Positions 1 through 5,904 of a stretch of 7,333 nucleotides of DNA are shown here, piece after piece. How positions within the stretch are numbered: the stretch's first letter is position 1; each line of letters opens with the position of its first letter. The notes beneath the pieces were generated by a model that did not search any database, had not been told where the DNA came from, and saw only the letters and a list, made by a program, of their open reading frames with translations. The stretch spans positions 1-7,333 of the forward strand of contig CAYVBE010000200.1 in NCBI GenBank assembly GCA_964448935.1, given 5' to 3'. This DNA comes from CAYVBE01 sp964448935 (GTDB taxonomy: Bacteria > Planctomycetota > Brocadiia > SM23-32). Made by a program: the position numbers and the translations under genes.

Positions 1-399
1 CATGTGGATGCTCAGCGCCGTCCACTGCAGCTCTTCCCCCGTGCGCGTGTTGGTCAGGTGCGTGATGCTCTTGCGGTAGGTGCCTTTGTGCGGCCAGGGG
101 CAGGGCAGCACGCCGCGCCATTCCTGCACGCGCACCTCGAAGTGCTCGTCCATCTGAACCGTGGTGCCCAGGCCACGCCTGCCCTTGCTGGTGAAGTGCT
201 CCATCCGTTCGGCGATCTCGGCGTGGGTGAGGTCCATTGACCGAACGCTGCTGTCGTCGGTGTCCAGTATCTCCGCCAGAGGACGAGAGTCGGAGCCGAG
301 GAAGCCGTCCCGAGTGACCACGCCGGGGCGCATCTGCCTCTGTGCCTCCCGCAGCTCGGGGGGCTGTTTCATGGGGACGTCGTCCTGATGGTCTGGCAT
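1..399 (-). CDS. Unknown protein, last visible gene of the nqr-type cluster (partial, 3' end outside window)
   Basis: An open frame of 133 codons starts at the ATG at 399-397 and runs off the left edge without a stop. The start lies one base after the nqrF stop codon (TGA-T-ATG). A GAGGAG ribosome site sits about 6 bases before the ATG inside the end of nqrF, so the two genes are probably translationally coupled. The protein is soluble-looking, with no signal peptide or membrane helix. Notable stretches are PGVVTRDGFLG (residues 25-35), a helix with HAEIAERM (58-65), GRRGLGTTVQM (71-81), RGVLPCPWPHKGTYRK (92-107) and GEELQWTALSIHM (121-133). The Cys-Pro-x-Pro-His group looks like a possible metal or active-site patch, but that is speculation. 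I do not recognise a named family. The compact motifs and the coupling argue for a real gene whose product acts with the membrane complex, perhaps in assembly or regulation. Confidence 0.78.
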   Translation of the reverse strand, partial: MPDHQDDVPMKQPPELREAQRQMRPGVVTRDGFLGSDSRPLAEILDTDDSSVRSMDLTHAEIAERMEHFTSKGRRGLGTTVQMDEHFEVRVQEWRGVLPCPWPHKGTYRKSITHLTNTRTGEELQWTALSIHM

Positions 400-400
400 A

Positions 401-1501
401 TCACGACTCCTCGAACTTGTCGTAGAAGGCGCGGTCGTCGGGCATGTCCTTCTCTTTCAGCAGTTCCACGGCGGCGTCTATCATGGCCGGGCTGCCGCAG
501 AGGTAGAACTCCTGCGTGGTGGCGTCCTCGATGTGGCGGTCTATGGCCTCGGTGACCAGCCCGGTCTCGCCGTCCCACTCGTCCTCGGGCTCGGCGACGA
601 CCGGCATGTAGGTCAGGTTGGGGATCTTCTCCTCGAACTCCCGCAGCTCGTCCTGCAGGTAAAGGTCGCGCAGCTCGTTGGCGCCGTAGAAAAAGGTCGC
701 CTTGCGCTCTATCTGCTGCTCGACCATCTGGAAAAGGATGGACCGGATGGGTGCAATGCCGGAACCGCCGGCGATAAAGACGATCTCCCGGTCCGTGTCC
801 CGCAGGTAGAAGTCCCCGTAGGGCCCGTTGATGTTGATGCTCTGCCCTTCTTTGAGCACCTCGAAGACGTAGGTGGTGCAGATGCCGCCCGGTGCGCGTC
901 GGATGATCAGCTCGATGCTGCCTTCCTCCGTGGCCGGCGAAGCCACCGAATAGGCCCGGTAGACGGGCTCGGGCGTCTTGCCGTAGGGGGGGCACTCGAA
1001 CTGGATGTACTGTCCCGGCGTAAAGGAGAGGGTGGAGGGATCAATCAGCTCCAGCCTGATCATGCGGGTGTCGTAGTTCAGGTCCTGTATGGAAGTGACC
1101 TCCGTCTCGTACTGCTCCAGCGACAGTATTTCCTCGGGGATCTCCAGCGCCATGTCCGTGCGGACCTTGACCTGGCAGGAGAGGCGGACGTTGTTCTCGA
1201 TCTCCTCATCGTCCAGGTGGGGTGTCTCGGTGGGCAGCAGGGGACCGCCGCCTTCCAGGACCTTTACTTTGCAGAGGCCGCACGAGCCACGGCCACCGCA
1301 GGCGGAGGGCACAAATATCTCCTCCCCCATCAGCACGGACAACAGGCTGCTGCCGCCCTCGACAACTCGCTCCTCCTCGTCGTTGATCAGCAGCGTGCAC
1401 TCCCCGTAGTTGACCAGCACGGCCTCCGCCACCAGCAGGATCACCGCCAGCGCCAGTGACAGGAGGACGATGGTCAGGATGGCTACGAGGACTTCGGTCA
1501 T
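401..1501 (-). CDS. nqrF: NqrF-type NADH dehydrogenase subunit (FAD, [2Fe-2S])
   Basis: This is the electron-input subunit of Na+-translocating NADH:quinone oxidoreductase; it oxidises NADH on the cytoplasmic side of the membrane. The 366-residue protein has one N-terminal membrane helix (about 3-30). A plant-type ferredoxin domain follows (about 33-120) with cluster cysteines C68, C74, C77 and C109. Next comes a ferredoxin-reductase module with the FAD motif RAYS (182-185), the nucleotide-binding glycines GGSGIAP (245-251) and the C-terminal YLCGSP (333-338). Vibrio NqrF is about 408 residues. The shortfall lies mainly in the flavin domain, where the insert of some 35 residues that precedes the RxYS motif in Vibrio is missing. 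The start overlaps the nqrE stop by four bases (ATGA), and a GGAG lies about 11 bases upstream. The domain call is firm. Partnership with a classical Nqr is less certain because nqrA is absent here. Confidence 0.93.
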   Translation of the reverse strand: MTEVLVAILTIVLLSLALAVILLVAEAVLVNYGECTLLINDEEERVVEGGSSLLSVLMGEEIFVPSACGGRGSCGLCKVKVLEGGGPLLPTETPHLDDEEIENNVRLSCQVKVRTDMALEIPEEILSLEQYETEVTSIQDLNYDTRMIRLELIDPSTLSFTPGQYIQFECPPYGKTPEPVYRAYSVASPATEEGSIELIIRRAPGGICTTYVFEVLKEGQSININGPYGDFYLRDTDREIVFIAGGSGIAPIRSILFQMVEQQIERKATFFYGANELRDLYLQDELREFEEKIPNLTYMPVVAEPEDEWDGETGLVTEAIDRHIEDATTQEFYLCGSPAMIDAAVELLKEKDMPDDRAFYDKFEES

Positions 1502-2181
1502 TGCTGCGGGGTCTCCAACTGCGACGGGGGAGCCTGCTCTTGTTGCTGCTCGGATTCGCGGGCCTCCAGGGCGACGGCCTGCCGCTCCGGCGCCACCTGC
1601 GCGGTCAGCACCCCGGACAGCCCCACGAACCCCAGCGCCATGATGCCCGCAATGATCAGCGTGATGCCCGGCCCTTCCAGGCCCTTCGGGATGCGCCCCA
1701 GCTTGTTGAGCTTCTCCCGGATGCCGGCCATGGCGATGATGGCCACCGCCCAGCCGATGCCGCTGCCGGCGCCGTAGGAGAGGGCGTTCACGAGCGTGTA
1801 TTCCCGGATGACCATGAACAGGGAGACGCCCAGGATGGCGCAGTTGACCGTGATGAGCGGCAGGAAGATGCCCAGCGCGTGGTAGAGCACCGGCGAGGCG
1901 CGCTCGATGACCATCTCCACAAGCTGCACGAACGCCGCGATCACGATGATGAACGCGATGAACCGCAGGTACTCCAGGTTCAGGGCCTGCAGCGCCTTAT
2001 AGACCGCCCAGTTGATGCCGCTGGTGCAGAACAGCACGAAGATCACCGCGCTGCCCAGCCCCACCGCAGTGCGTACCTGCCGGCTGACCGCGAGGAACGA
2101 GCACATCCCCAGAAAGCGCGCCAGCAGGATGTTTTCCGTGAAGATAGCGGCGAAGAAAATGCCGAGCACCTGTGCGTCCAC
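1498..2181 (-). CDS. nqrE: NqrE/RnfA integral membrane subunit, with a glutamine-rich C-terminal tail
   Basis: This polytopic subunit is the partner of NqrD/RnfE; together they carry a membrane-embedded iron centre that moves electrons across the membrane. The protein is 227 residues with about six hydrophobic helices. The two family cysteines are present: C27 in FLGMCSFLAV and C114 in LITVNCAILG. The conserved FTEN segment (14-17) and SYGAGSGIGWA (about 135-145) also fit the family. The start is a GTG at 2181-2179, chosen because the family's N-terminal helix begins there and a GGGAG site lies 7 bases upstream. Homologues usually end near residue 198. Here a hydrophilic tail of about 30 residues rich in Gln, Glu and Pro follows. 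It begins 18 bases after nqrD and its stop overlaps the nqrF start. NqrE and RnfA are paralogous; the presence of nqrF favours the Nqr name. Confidence 0.93.
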   Translation of the reverse strand: MDAQVLGIFFAAIFTENILLARFLGMCSFLAVSRQVRTAVGLGSAVIFVLFCTSGINWAVYKALQALNLEYLRFIAFIIVIAAFVQLVEMVIERASPVLYHALGIFLPLITVNCAILGVSLFMVIREYTLVNALSYGAGSGIGWAVAIIAMAGIREKLNKLGRIPKGLEGPGITLIIAGIMALGFVGLSGVLTAQVAPERQAVALEARESEQQQEQAPPSQLETPQQ

Positions 2182-2199
2182 TGTCTTGCTCCCTTCCTG

Positions 2200-2841
2200 T
2201 CAGGCTCCGCCCTCGTCCTCGGTCGGCACGCCGCCGTAGCGACGGGCCACCCAGATGACCAGGGCCAGCGCGAAAAAGGCTCCCGGGGGCATGACCATGA
2301 TGGTCCACGGCCGCCACCAGTCGCCCATGACCGGCATGCCGAACAGCGTGCCCATTCCCATCAGCTCGCGGAAAAAGGCGATTACCAGCAGGATGATCGA
2401 ATACCCGATGCTGCTGGCGACACCGTCTACGAAGGACGGCCAGACGGGGTTGGACGCCGCGAACGCCTCCGCCCGGCCCATGATAATGCAGTTGGTGATG
2501 ATCAGACCCACGTACGCCCCGAGTGCCTTCGAGATGTCCGGTATGTAGGCGTCAATAAGTATCTTGAAGATGATGACGAACGAGGCGATGATCAGCACCT
2601 GCACGATCATGCGCACGCGCTGAGGGGTGTATTTGCGCAGCAAGGAAACCGTCACGTTGGAGGACGCCAGCACGAACAGCAGGCCGATGCACATGACGCC
2701 GGTGTTGATCAGCAGGTTCGTCACCGCCAGGGTGGAGCAGATGCCCAGTATCTGGCGGAAGATAGGGTTGTTGTCCCATACTCCGGATCGGAAGACCTGG
2801 TAAGAACGCGAGAGCGTGATTTTTCTCAGCAGGTCCGGCAT
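2200..2841 (-). CDS. nqrD: NqrD/RnfE integral membrane subunit
   Basis: This is the second half of the inverted-topology NqrD/NqrE pair in the membrane core of the ion-pumping complex. It is 213 residues long, normal for the family, with about six membrane helices. The diagnostic motifs are NPIFRQILGICSTLAVT (25-41) and GLIITNCIIMGRAEAFA (112-128). These supply C35 and C118, which correspond to the cysteines that bind the intramembrane iron centre with NqrE. The ATG at 2841-2839 has a GGAGAG site about 7 bases upstream and lies 17 bases after the nqrC stop. The C-terminus is a short acidic cytoplasmic tail. RnfE is the alternative name; the sequence alone does not separate the two cleanly, but the adjacent nqrF supports NqrD. 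Confidence 0.94.
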   Translation of the reverse strand: MPDLLRKITLSRSYQVFRSGVWDNNPIFRQILGICSTLAVTNLLINTGVMCIGLLFVLASSNVTVSLLRKYTPQRVRMIVQVLIIASFVIIFKILIDAYIPDISKALGAYVGLIITNCIIMGRAEAFAASNPVWPSFVDGVASSIGYSIILLVIAFFRELMGMGTLFGMPVMGDWWRPWTIMVMPPGAFFALALVIWVARRYGGVPTEDEGGA

Positions 2842-2858
2842 GTCAGCTCTCCTGCGTG

Positions 2859-3521
2859 TTATGAACCCCGCTGCAGTCCCCGCTCGGAGCGAACGGTCTG
2901 CTGGAAAGCGCGCAGCGTATTGTTCAGCAGCCTCTCCACGGCATTGCTCGTGCCCGTTGCGCCCGTGATGCCGTGGACCTCGTGCGGTCCGGCCTCAGCC
3001 TCGGGGCGTACCAGTCCGACGAGTTGTTCGTCCCGGCCGGCCTCATCAGGGATGACCAGGCCCTCAAACTGCTTTTCGAACCACTCCCTGGTGATCTCGG
3101 CGCCCAGGCCCGGCGTCTCGCTCTGCTCGTAAAAGGACAGCCCCCGGATCGTCTTCAGGTCCGGCTCGACCGCCATGTAGCCGCGCACCGTGTCCCAGAA
3201 GCCCCGGCCGGCAACCTTGAAGACATACCCCATCGGCTCCCCGTCCTCCGTCACGGCTTTCAACAGGGGCACGGTCCCCGTCTCCGTCCGAATCGTCATG
3301 TCCGTCTTCTGTATGTGTTTCTCGTAGATCCGCGCGATCTCTTCCAGCTGCGCCCGCTTCGGCGTCTCAACGTCCAGAACGTCCAGCACCACGCGCTTCT
3401 CGGCCAGCTCCCGGTTCAGTTCCACGCGGCGGCGCGTCACCATGTGCACGGCCGACACACCGGTGGTGAACAGGGCGGCCACCCCGGCCATGAACAGCAG
3501 CGTGAAGAGCTTCTCCTTCAT
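2859..3521 (-). CDS. nqrC: NqrC/RnfG subunit carrying covalent FMN
   Basis: This subunit has one N-terminal membrane helix (about 4-26) and a periplasmic FMN-binding domain, 220 residues in all. The flavin is normally attached by a phosphoester to a threonine in a Dxx(S/T)gAT motif by the flavin transferase ApbE. Here the motif near the C-terminus reads HGITGAT (183-189), so T189 is the expected attachment residue. The usual leading Asp is His (codon CAC). The ETPGLG segment (135-140) is also typical of the domain. The start at 3521 was preferred over an upstream in-frame start that would add 22 polar residues: it gives the normal N-terminal helix, overlaps the nqrB stop by four bases (ATGA) and has an AGGAGG site 8-9 bases upstream. 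RnfG is the alternative family name. No apbE gene is in the window. Confidence 0.92.
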   Translation of the reverse strand: MKEKLFTLLFMAGVAALFTTGVSAVHMVTRRRVELNRELAEKRVVLDVLDVETPKRAQLEEIARIYEKHIQKTDMTIRTETGTVPLLKAVTEDGEPMGYVFKVAGRGFWDTVRGYMAVEPDLKTIRGLSFYEQSETPGLGAEITREWFEKQFEGLVIPDEAGRDEQLVGLVRPEAEAGPHEVHGITGATGTSNAVERLLNNTLRAFQQTVRSERGLQRGS

Positions 3522-4558
3522 TCGCCGTTTTCCTCCTCCTGTGCCTTCTCGGCTTTCTTCCGGGCTTCGCGGCGGGCCTTCTTCCACTTCCGGGCGTAAT
3601 GATCCATGATGGGTGCGAAGGTGTTCATAAGGATGATGGCGAACATAACGCCGCCGGGGAAGTTAGACAGCCCCCGGATGATGACCATTAGCCCGCCGAT
3701 GCCCACCCCGTAGACGTAGCGCGCGGGATTGGTGTCGGGTGCGGATATGGGGTCGGTGGCCATGAAGACGGCGCCGAACAGAAACGCTCCGGCCGACAGC
3801 GTGACCACGGGACCCGGGATCGAAGCGACCCCGAGAATCCACGAGAACAGCATGCTGAAGACCACCCCGCCCGCCAGGCAGGAGACGATGATGCGCCAGT
3901 TGGCCGTCTTGGTGGCCACCAGGTAGATGCCGGCCAGGATGATGAGGATCGCCGAGGTCTCCCCCAGTGAGCCGGCCACGTTGCCCAGCAGTAAGTTCTG
4001 CAGCGGGGCCACCGCCTCGCCGGCCTTGATGTTGACCAGGGGTGTGGCCCGGGTGATGGCGTCCGCCGCGCCCATCCAGCGTGCGAATCCCGCGGGAAAG
4101 CCGCTGAAGGGCGGCAGCCACTGGCTGGTCATCGCCACCGGAAAGCAGATATAAACGAAACACCGGCCGACCAGGGCCGGGTTGTAGACGTTGCGCCCGA
4201 AGCCTCCGAAGACCTCCTTGCCGAACACGATGGCTACTACCACCGCCACCGCGGCCACCATGTAGGGCACCGTGGGCGGGAGCGTGAGCGCCAGCAGAAA
4301 GGCCGTCACGAAAACCGCTGAGCTGATCTTCTCCCCGCGCGCCCGACAGAAAAGCCATTCCGTGAAGGACCCCAGCCCCACGCACAGCACGATGATGGCC
4401 AGCGAACGCCAGCCGAACAGGTACACGGAGGCCACCACGATGGGCACCAGCGACAGCACCACGCGCAACATGGCGGACTGCCACTGGTAGAGGTCAGCGA
4501 AGGCCCCCGGGAGGCCGGGCTGAGCCCCTTCTGCGTTCCCCGCCTTTGTCTCCCCCAT
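3518..4558 (-). CDS. nqrB: NqrB/RnfD membrane subunit carrying covalent FMN
   Basis: This is the large polytopic subunit of the Nqr/Rnf core, with about nine or ten membrane helices in 346 residues. NqrB-like motifs include FGKEVFGGFGRNVYNPAL (112-129), GNVAGSLGETS (192-202) and ATDPISAPDTNPARYVYG (267-284). The covalent FMN site fits DAITRATP (166-173), with T172 as the attachment residue; Arg170 replaces the commonly seen Gly. Vibrio NqrB is about 415 residues, whereas RnfD is near 350, so this protein has RnfD length with NqrB-like motifs. It also lacks most of the long N-terminal region of NqrB. The C-terminus is a strongly basic, Lys/Arg-rich helix that probably sits in the cytoplasm. 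The ATG at 4558 has only a weak ribosome site. The gene follows the ferredoxin after 74 bases rather than following nqrA. Confidence 0.93.
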   Translation of the reverse strand: MGETKAGNAEGAQPGLPGAFADLYQWQSAMLRVVLSLVPIVVASVYLFGWRSLAIIVLCVGLGSFTEWLFCRARGEKISSAVFVTAFLLALTLPPTVPYMVAAVAVVVAIVFGKEVFGGFGRNVYNPALVGRCFVYICFPVAMTSQWLPPFSGFPAGFARWMGAADAITRATPLVNIKAGEAVAPLQNLLLGNVAGSLGETSAILIILAGIYLVATKTANWRIIVSCLAGGVVFSMLFSWILGVASIPGPVVTLSAGAFLFGAVFMATDPISAPDTNPARYVYGVGIGGLMVIIRGLSNFPGGVMFAIILMNTFAPIMDHYARKWKKARREARKKAEKAQEEENGE

Positions 4559-4591
4559 GGTCCGTCTCGGTCTTCAATGAGTGTTCCGGCC

Positions 4592-4609
4592 CCGGCGGTT
4601 CGCCGCCGG
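4592..4609 (-). other. GC-rich hairpin between ferredoxin and nqrB
   Basis: A perfect 7-bp inverted repeat (CCGGCGG and CCGCCGG) flanks a 4-base loop in the 74-base gap between the ferredoxin stop and the nqrB start. No T-run follows it on the minus strand, so it does not look like a complete intrinsic terminator. It could be an mRNA processing or 3'-end stabilising hairpin that gives the ferredoxin more transcript than the membrane subunits. The function is inferred; the repeat is seen directly. Confidence 0.5.
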
Positions 4610-4632
4610 ACCCCTGCGGCCGGTCCTCTCGG

Positions 4633-4824
4633 TCAGTCCTCCTCGATTATGATAGCATCCGTCGGACAAGAGTCCGCCGCGTCCCGCACTTCGTCCTCGA
4701 GGTCCAGAGGCACTTCATCCTCCTGAACCACGGAGATGCCGTTTACCACCTGAAATATCTGCGGGCAGAGCTGCTCGCACGCGCTCGAACCGATGCACCG
4801 CTCTTCGTCCACTCGTACCTTCAT
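4633..4824 (-). CDS. Small single-cluster ferredoxin with Ser replacing one cluster Cys
   Basis: This is a 63-residue acidic electron carrier of the single-cluster bacterial ferredoxin type. The N-terminal motif is CIGSSACEQLCP (10-21) and the distal ligand is C53 in SCPTDAI. In a standard [4Fe-4S] protein the pattern is CxxCxxC...CP. Here the second position is Ser13 (codon TCG), leaving C10, C16 and C53 as clear ligands. C20 sits at the position that in some Desulfovibrio ferredoxins forms a disulfide, but no partner Cys is present. The cluster could therefore be [3Fe-4S], or [4Fe-4S] with a non-cysteine ligand. The ATG at 4824 follows a GGAAGGGGA ribosome site and a good predicted promoter (4880-4908). 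It appears to be the first gene of the cluster, in the place where nqrA normally lies, so it probably exchanges electrons with the membrane complex. Confidence 0.88.
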   Translation of the reverse strand: MKVRVDEERCIGSSACEQLCPQIFQVVNGISVVQEDEVPLDLEDEVRDAADSCPTDAIIIEED

Positions 4825-4879
4825 CCCGTCCCCTTCCTTCTTGAAAGAGAAGCCGATTCATTCCGATTGTGAGAACCAT

Positions 4880-4908
4880 ATGCTATGCGCAGACCGCCGG
4901 ACGGTCAA
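4880..4908 (-). promoter_or_regulatory. Predicted sigma70-type promoter of the ferredoxin-nqr cluster
   Basis: On the minus strand TTGACC (4908-4903, 5 of 6 consensus matches) is followed by a 17-base spacer and TAGCAT (4885-4880, 4 of 6). Transcription would begin near 4873, giving a leader of about 50 bases before the ferredoxin ATG. It is the best-scoring promoter I can see in the window and is placed correctly to drive the whole minus-strand cluster. Confidence 0.6.
4892..4906. promoter_or_regulatory. Dyad GACCG-N5-CGGTC within the nqr-cluster promoter
   Basis: This perfect 5-bp inverted repeat with a 5-base centre lies between, and partly over, the predicted -35 and the spacer of the ferredoxin promoter. 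Its position suits an operator for a repressor or a spacer-binding regulator. The short arms mean chance occurrence in GC-rich DNA is possible. Confidence 0.3.
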
Positions 4909-4924
4909 GAGCGTGCTTCGCTCT
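4908..4924. promoter_or_regulatory. Dyad AGAGCG-N5-CGCTCT just upstream of the -35
   Basis: This perfect 6-bp inverted repeat with a 5-base centre abuts the predicted -35 of the ferredoxin promoter; its centre is 17 bp from the neighbouring GACCG dyad. It could be an activator or repressor site. On RNA read from the upstream acyltransferase gene it could instead form a short hairpin; no T-run follows. Confidence 0.3.
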
Positions 4925-4936
4925 GGTGTCTTTCGA

Positions 4937-4953
4937 AGTTCCCCCGCGGAACT
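4937..4953 (-). terminator. Weak hairpin after the acyltransferase gene
   Basis: A 6-bp perfect stem (AGTTCC and GGAACT) with a 5-base loop begins 13 bases past the stop of the FeeM-like gene. There is no T-run after it on the minus strand, so if it ends transcription it is not a classical intrinsic terminator. Together with the dyad at 4908-4924 it could form a tandem-hairpin 3' end. Confidence 0.25.
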
Positions 4954-4965
4954 GGCAGAAATGAC

Positions 4966-5775
4966 TCATGTGCAGCTCATCCAGTCATCCCACGGGCACT
5001 CGGGGTAGGCTTCGCGCAGAACGCCCCGCTCTTTCGGAGAGCTGTGTTCGAGCAGGGATGTCATCTCGATCAAGAAGTATCGCAGGTCCCGACATCCGAG
5101 GGTGTATCTTCGCTTTAGCAGCGGCAAGGGCGTTCGATTTTCGAGGAACAGTCTTCGCATATCCTGCTTCTCCCGGCACCTTGCTCCTATGTCATTCACT
5201 GCAATGTAGCCGGCCGCGAGACGGATCTCCGGTGCCTGCTGATATGCCTTTATGTCTCCCAGGGGCTCGAACATGAGGCACTCTCCGTAGAAGGTCGCCC
5301 GCACGGGGTCCGTGACCGTGCAGAGGTACTGCACACCCGACACTTGTTTGCAGTAATCGAACGCTCGTTTTACGAGCAGCGTGAGCATAGGGAGCGTCCG
5401 CCGGTAGTTTCGCACGCGCCGGTCGCCAAACATGGCGACTTCGGCCAGCTTTTGACCCTTTGTGCGCAACTGCGCCAGTTCCTCACGAAACAACTCATCC
5501 ATAGGCAGCCGAAGCGGGCCGTCGTGCAGAAGTGTCAGGGTGGCCACCACGCGGTTGTGGATGGTGCCCACGAAGGTCACTGTGCCCGGCAGCATGTTGA
5601 AAAGCGTCACGTAAAGCCCGGAGGGATCGTCGCCCACGTAGCCGCGCCAGTGATAGGTGCGGTAGACCAGTGCATAAGCGGCTTCCAGCTCCCAGCGCCA
5701 AAGAGCGGGACGCACCGTGAGCCCTTCGTTGCGAAGCAATTCCACATAGGACCGCGCAGCGTCTCCAGACCGCAT
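4966..5775 (-). CDS. FeeM-like N-acyl amino acid synthase / GNAT-fold acyltransferase
   Basis: This 269-residue cytoplasmic protein resembles the FeeM group of N-acyl amino acid synthases. These have a GNAT fold, are related to LuxI-type autoinducer synthases, and move a long acyl chain from acyl carrier protein onto an amino acid. Supporting stretches are AAYALVYRTYHWRGYV (32-47), NMLPGTVTFVG (60-70) leading to VVATLTLLHDGP (76-87), LPMDELFREEL (90-100), LAEVAMFGD (110-118) and TDPVRATFYGECLMFEPLGD (155-174). The last segment is the usual late beta-strand/helix of the fold. The C-terminal 75 residues are basic and less recognisable. The ATG at 5775 was chosen because AGGAGG lies about 10 bases upstream and the preceding in-frame 26 residues look like untranslated leader. 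The real substrate is unknown; another amine acyltransferase is possible. It is divergent from the flavodiiron gene and 141 bases upstream of the ferredoxin. Confidence 0.72.
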   Translation of the reverse strand: MRSGDAARSYVELLRNEGLTVRPALWRWELEAAYALVYRTYHWRGYVGDDPSGLYVTLFNMLPGTVTFVGTIHNRVVATLTLLHDGPLRLPMDELFREELAQLRTKGQKLAEVAMFGDRRVRNYRRTLPMLTLLVKRAFDYCKQVSGVQYLCTVTDPVRATFYGECLMFEPLGDIKAYQQAPEIRLAAGYIAVNDIGARCREKQDMRRLFLENRTPLPLLKRRYTLGCRDLRYFLIEMTSLLEHSSPKERGVLREAYPECPWDDWMSCT

Positions 5776-5860
5776 CGCCGGAGCCCCTCCTTTCCCCCGG
5801 TCGTGGGGGCGTGGGACGACGCACCATGGGAACCCACGCTGCCAGGTCCGCACACCGGCA

Positions 5861-5892
5861 GCGATTCCCCACCTATGTTAGCGGAGAATCGC
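5861..5892. promoter_or_regulatory. 7-bp inverted repeat centred on the acyltransferase -10
   Basis: GCGATTC (5861-5867) and GAATCGC (5886-5892) form a perfect inverted repeat whose centre (about 5876) falls on the predicted minus-strand -10 hexamer. The placement suits a repressor operator. The arms are short and the spacing is 18 bases, so confidence is low. Confidence 0.28.
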
Positions 5893-5904
5893 CGCGCGGA
5901 GCAA
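5875..5904 (-). promoter_or_regulatory. Possible promoter for the FeeM-like gene
   Basis: On the minus strand TTGCTC (5904-5899) is followed by 18 bases and TAACAT (5880-5875). Consensus matches are modest (3 of 6 and 4 of 6). Transcription would begin near 5868, leaving a leader of roughly 90 bases. The -35 hexamer lies inside one arm of the 9-bp inverted repeat at 5896-5936. Confidence 0.35.

Noticed and set aside
4..240. Plus-strand small frame at the left edge
   Set aside because: It is antisense to the partial minus-strand gene that has a good start, a ribosome site and coupling to nqrF.
533..1459. Plus-strand open frame of 308 codons
   Set aside because: It lies fully antisense to nqrF, which has complete cofactor motifs; the product has no recognisable domain.
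1456..3132. Long plus-strand open frame of 558 codons
   Set aside because: It is antisense to nqrE, nqrD and part of nqrC; its product is His/Asp/Arg/Gln-rich low-complexity sequence typical of the shadow of GC-rich membrane genes.
3522..3587. 22-residue N-terminal extension of NqrC
   Set aside because: The segment is polar, overlaps nqrB coding sequence by more than is needed, and the internal ATG gives the expected membrane helix and an ATGA overlap with a strong ribosome site.
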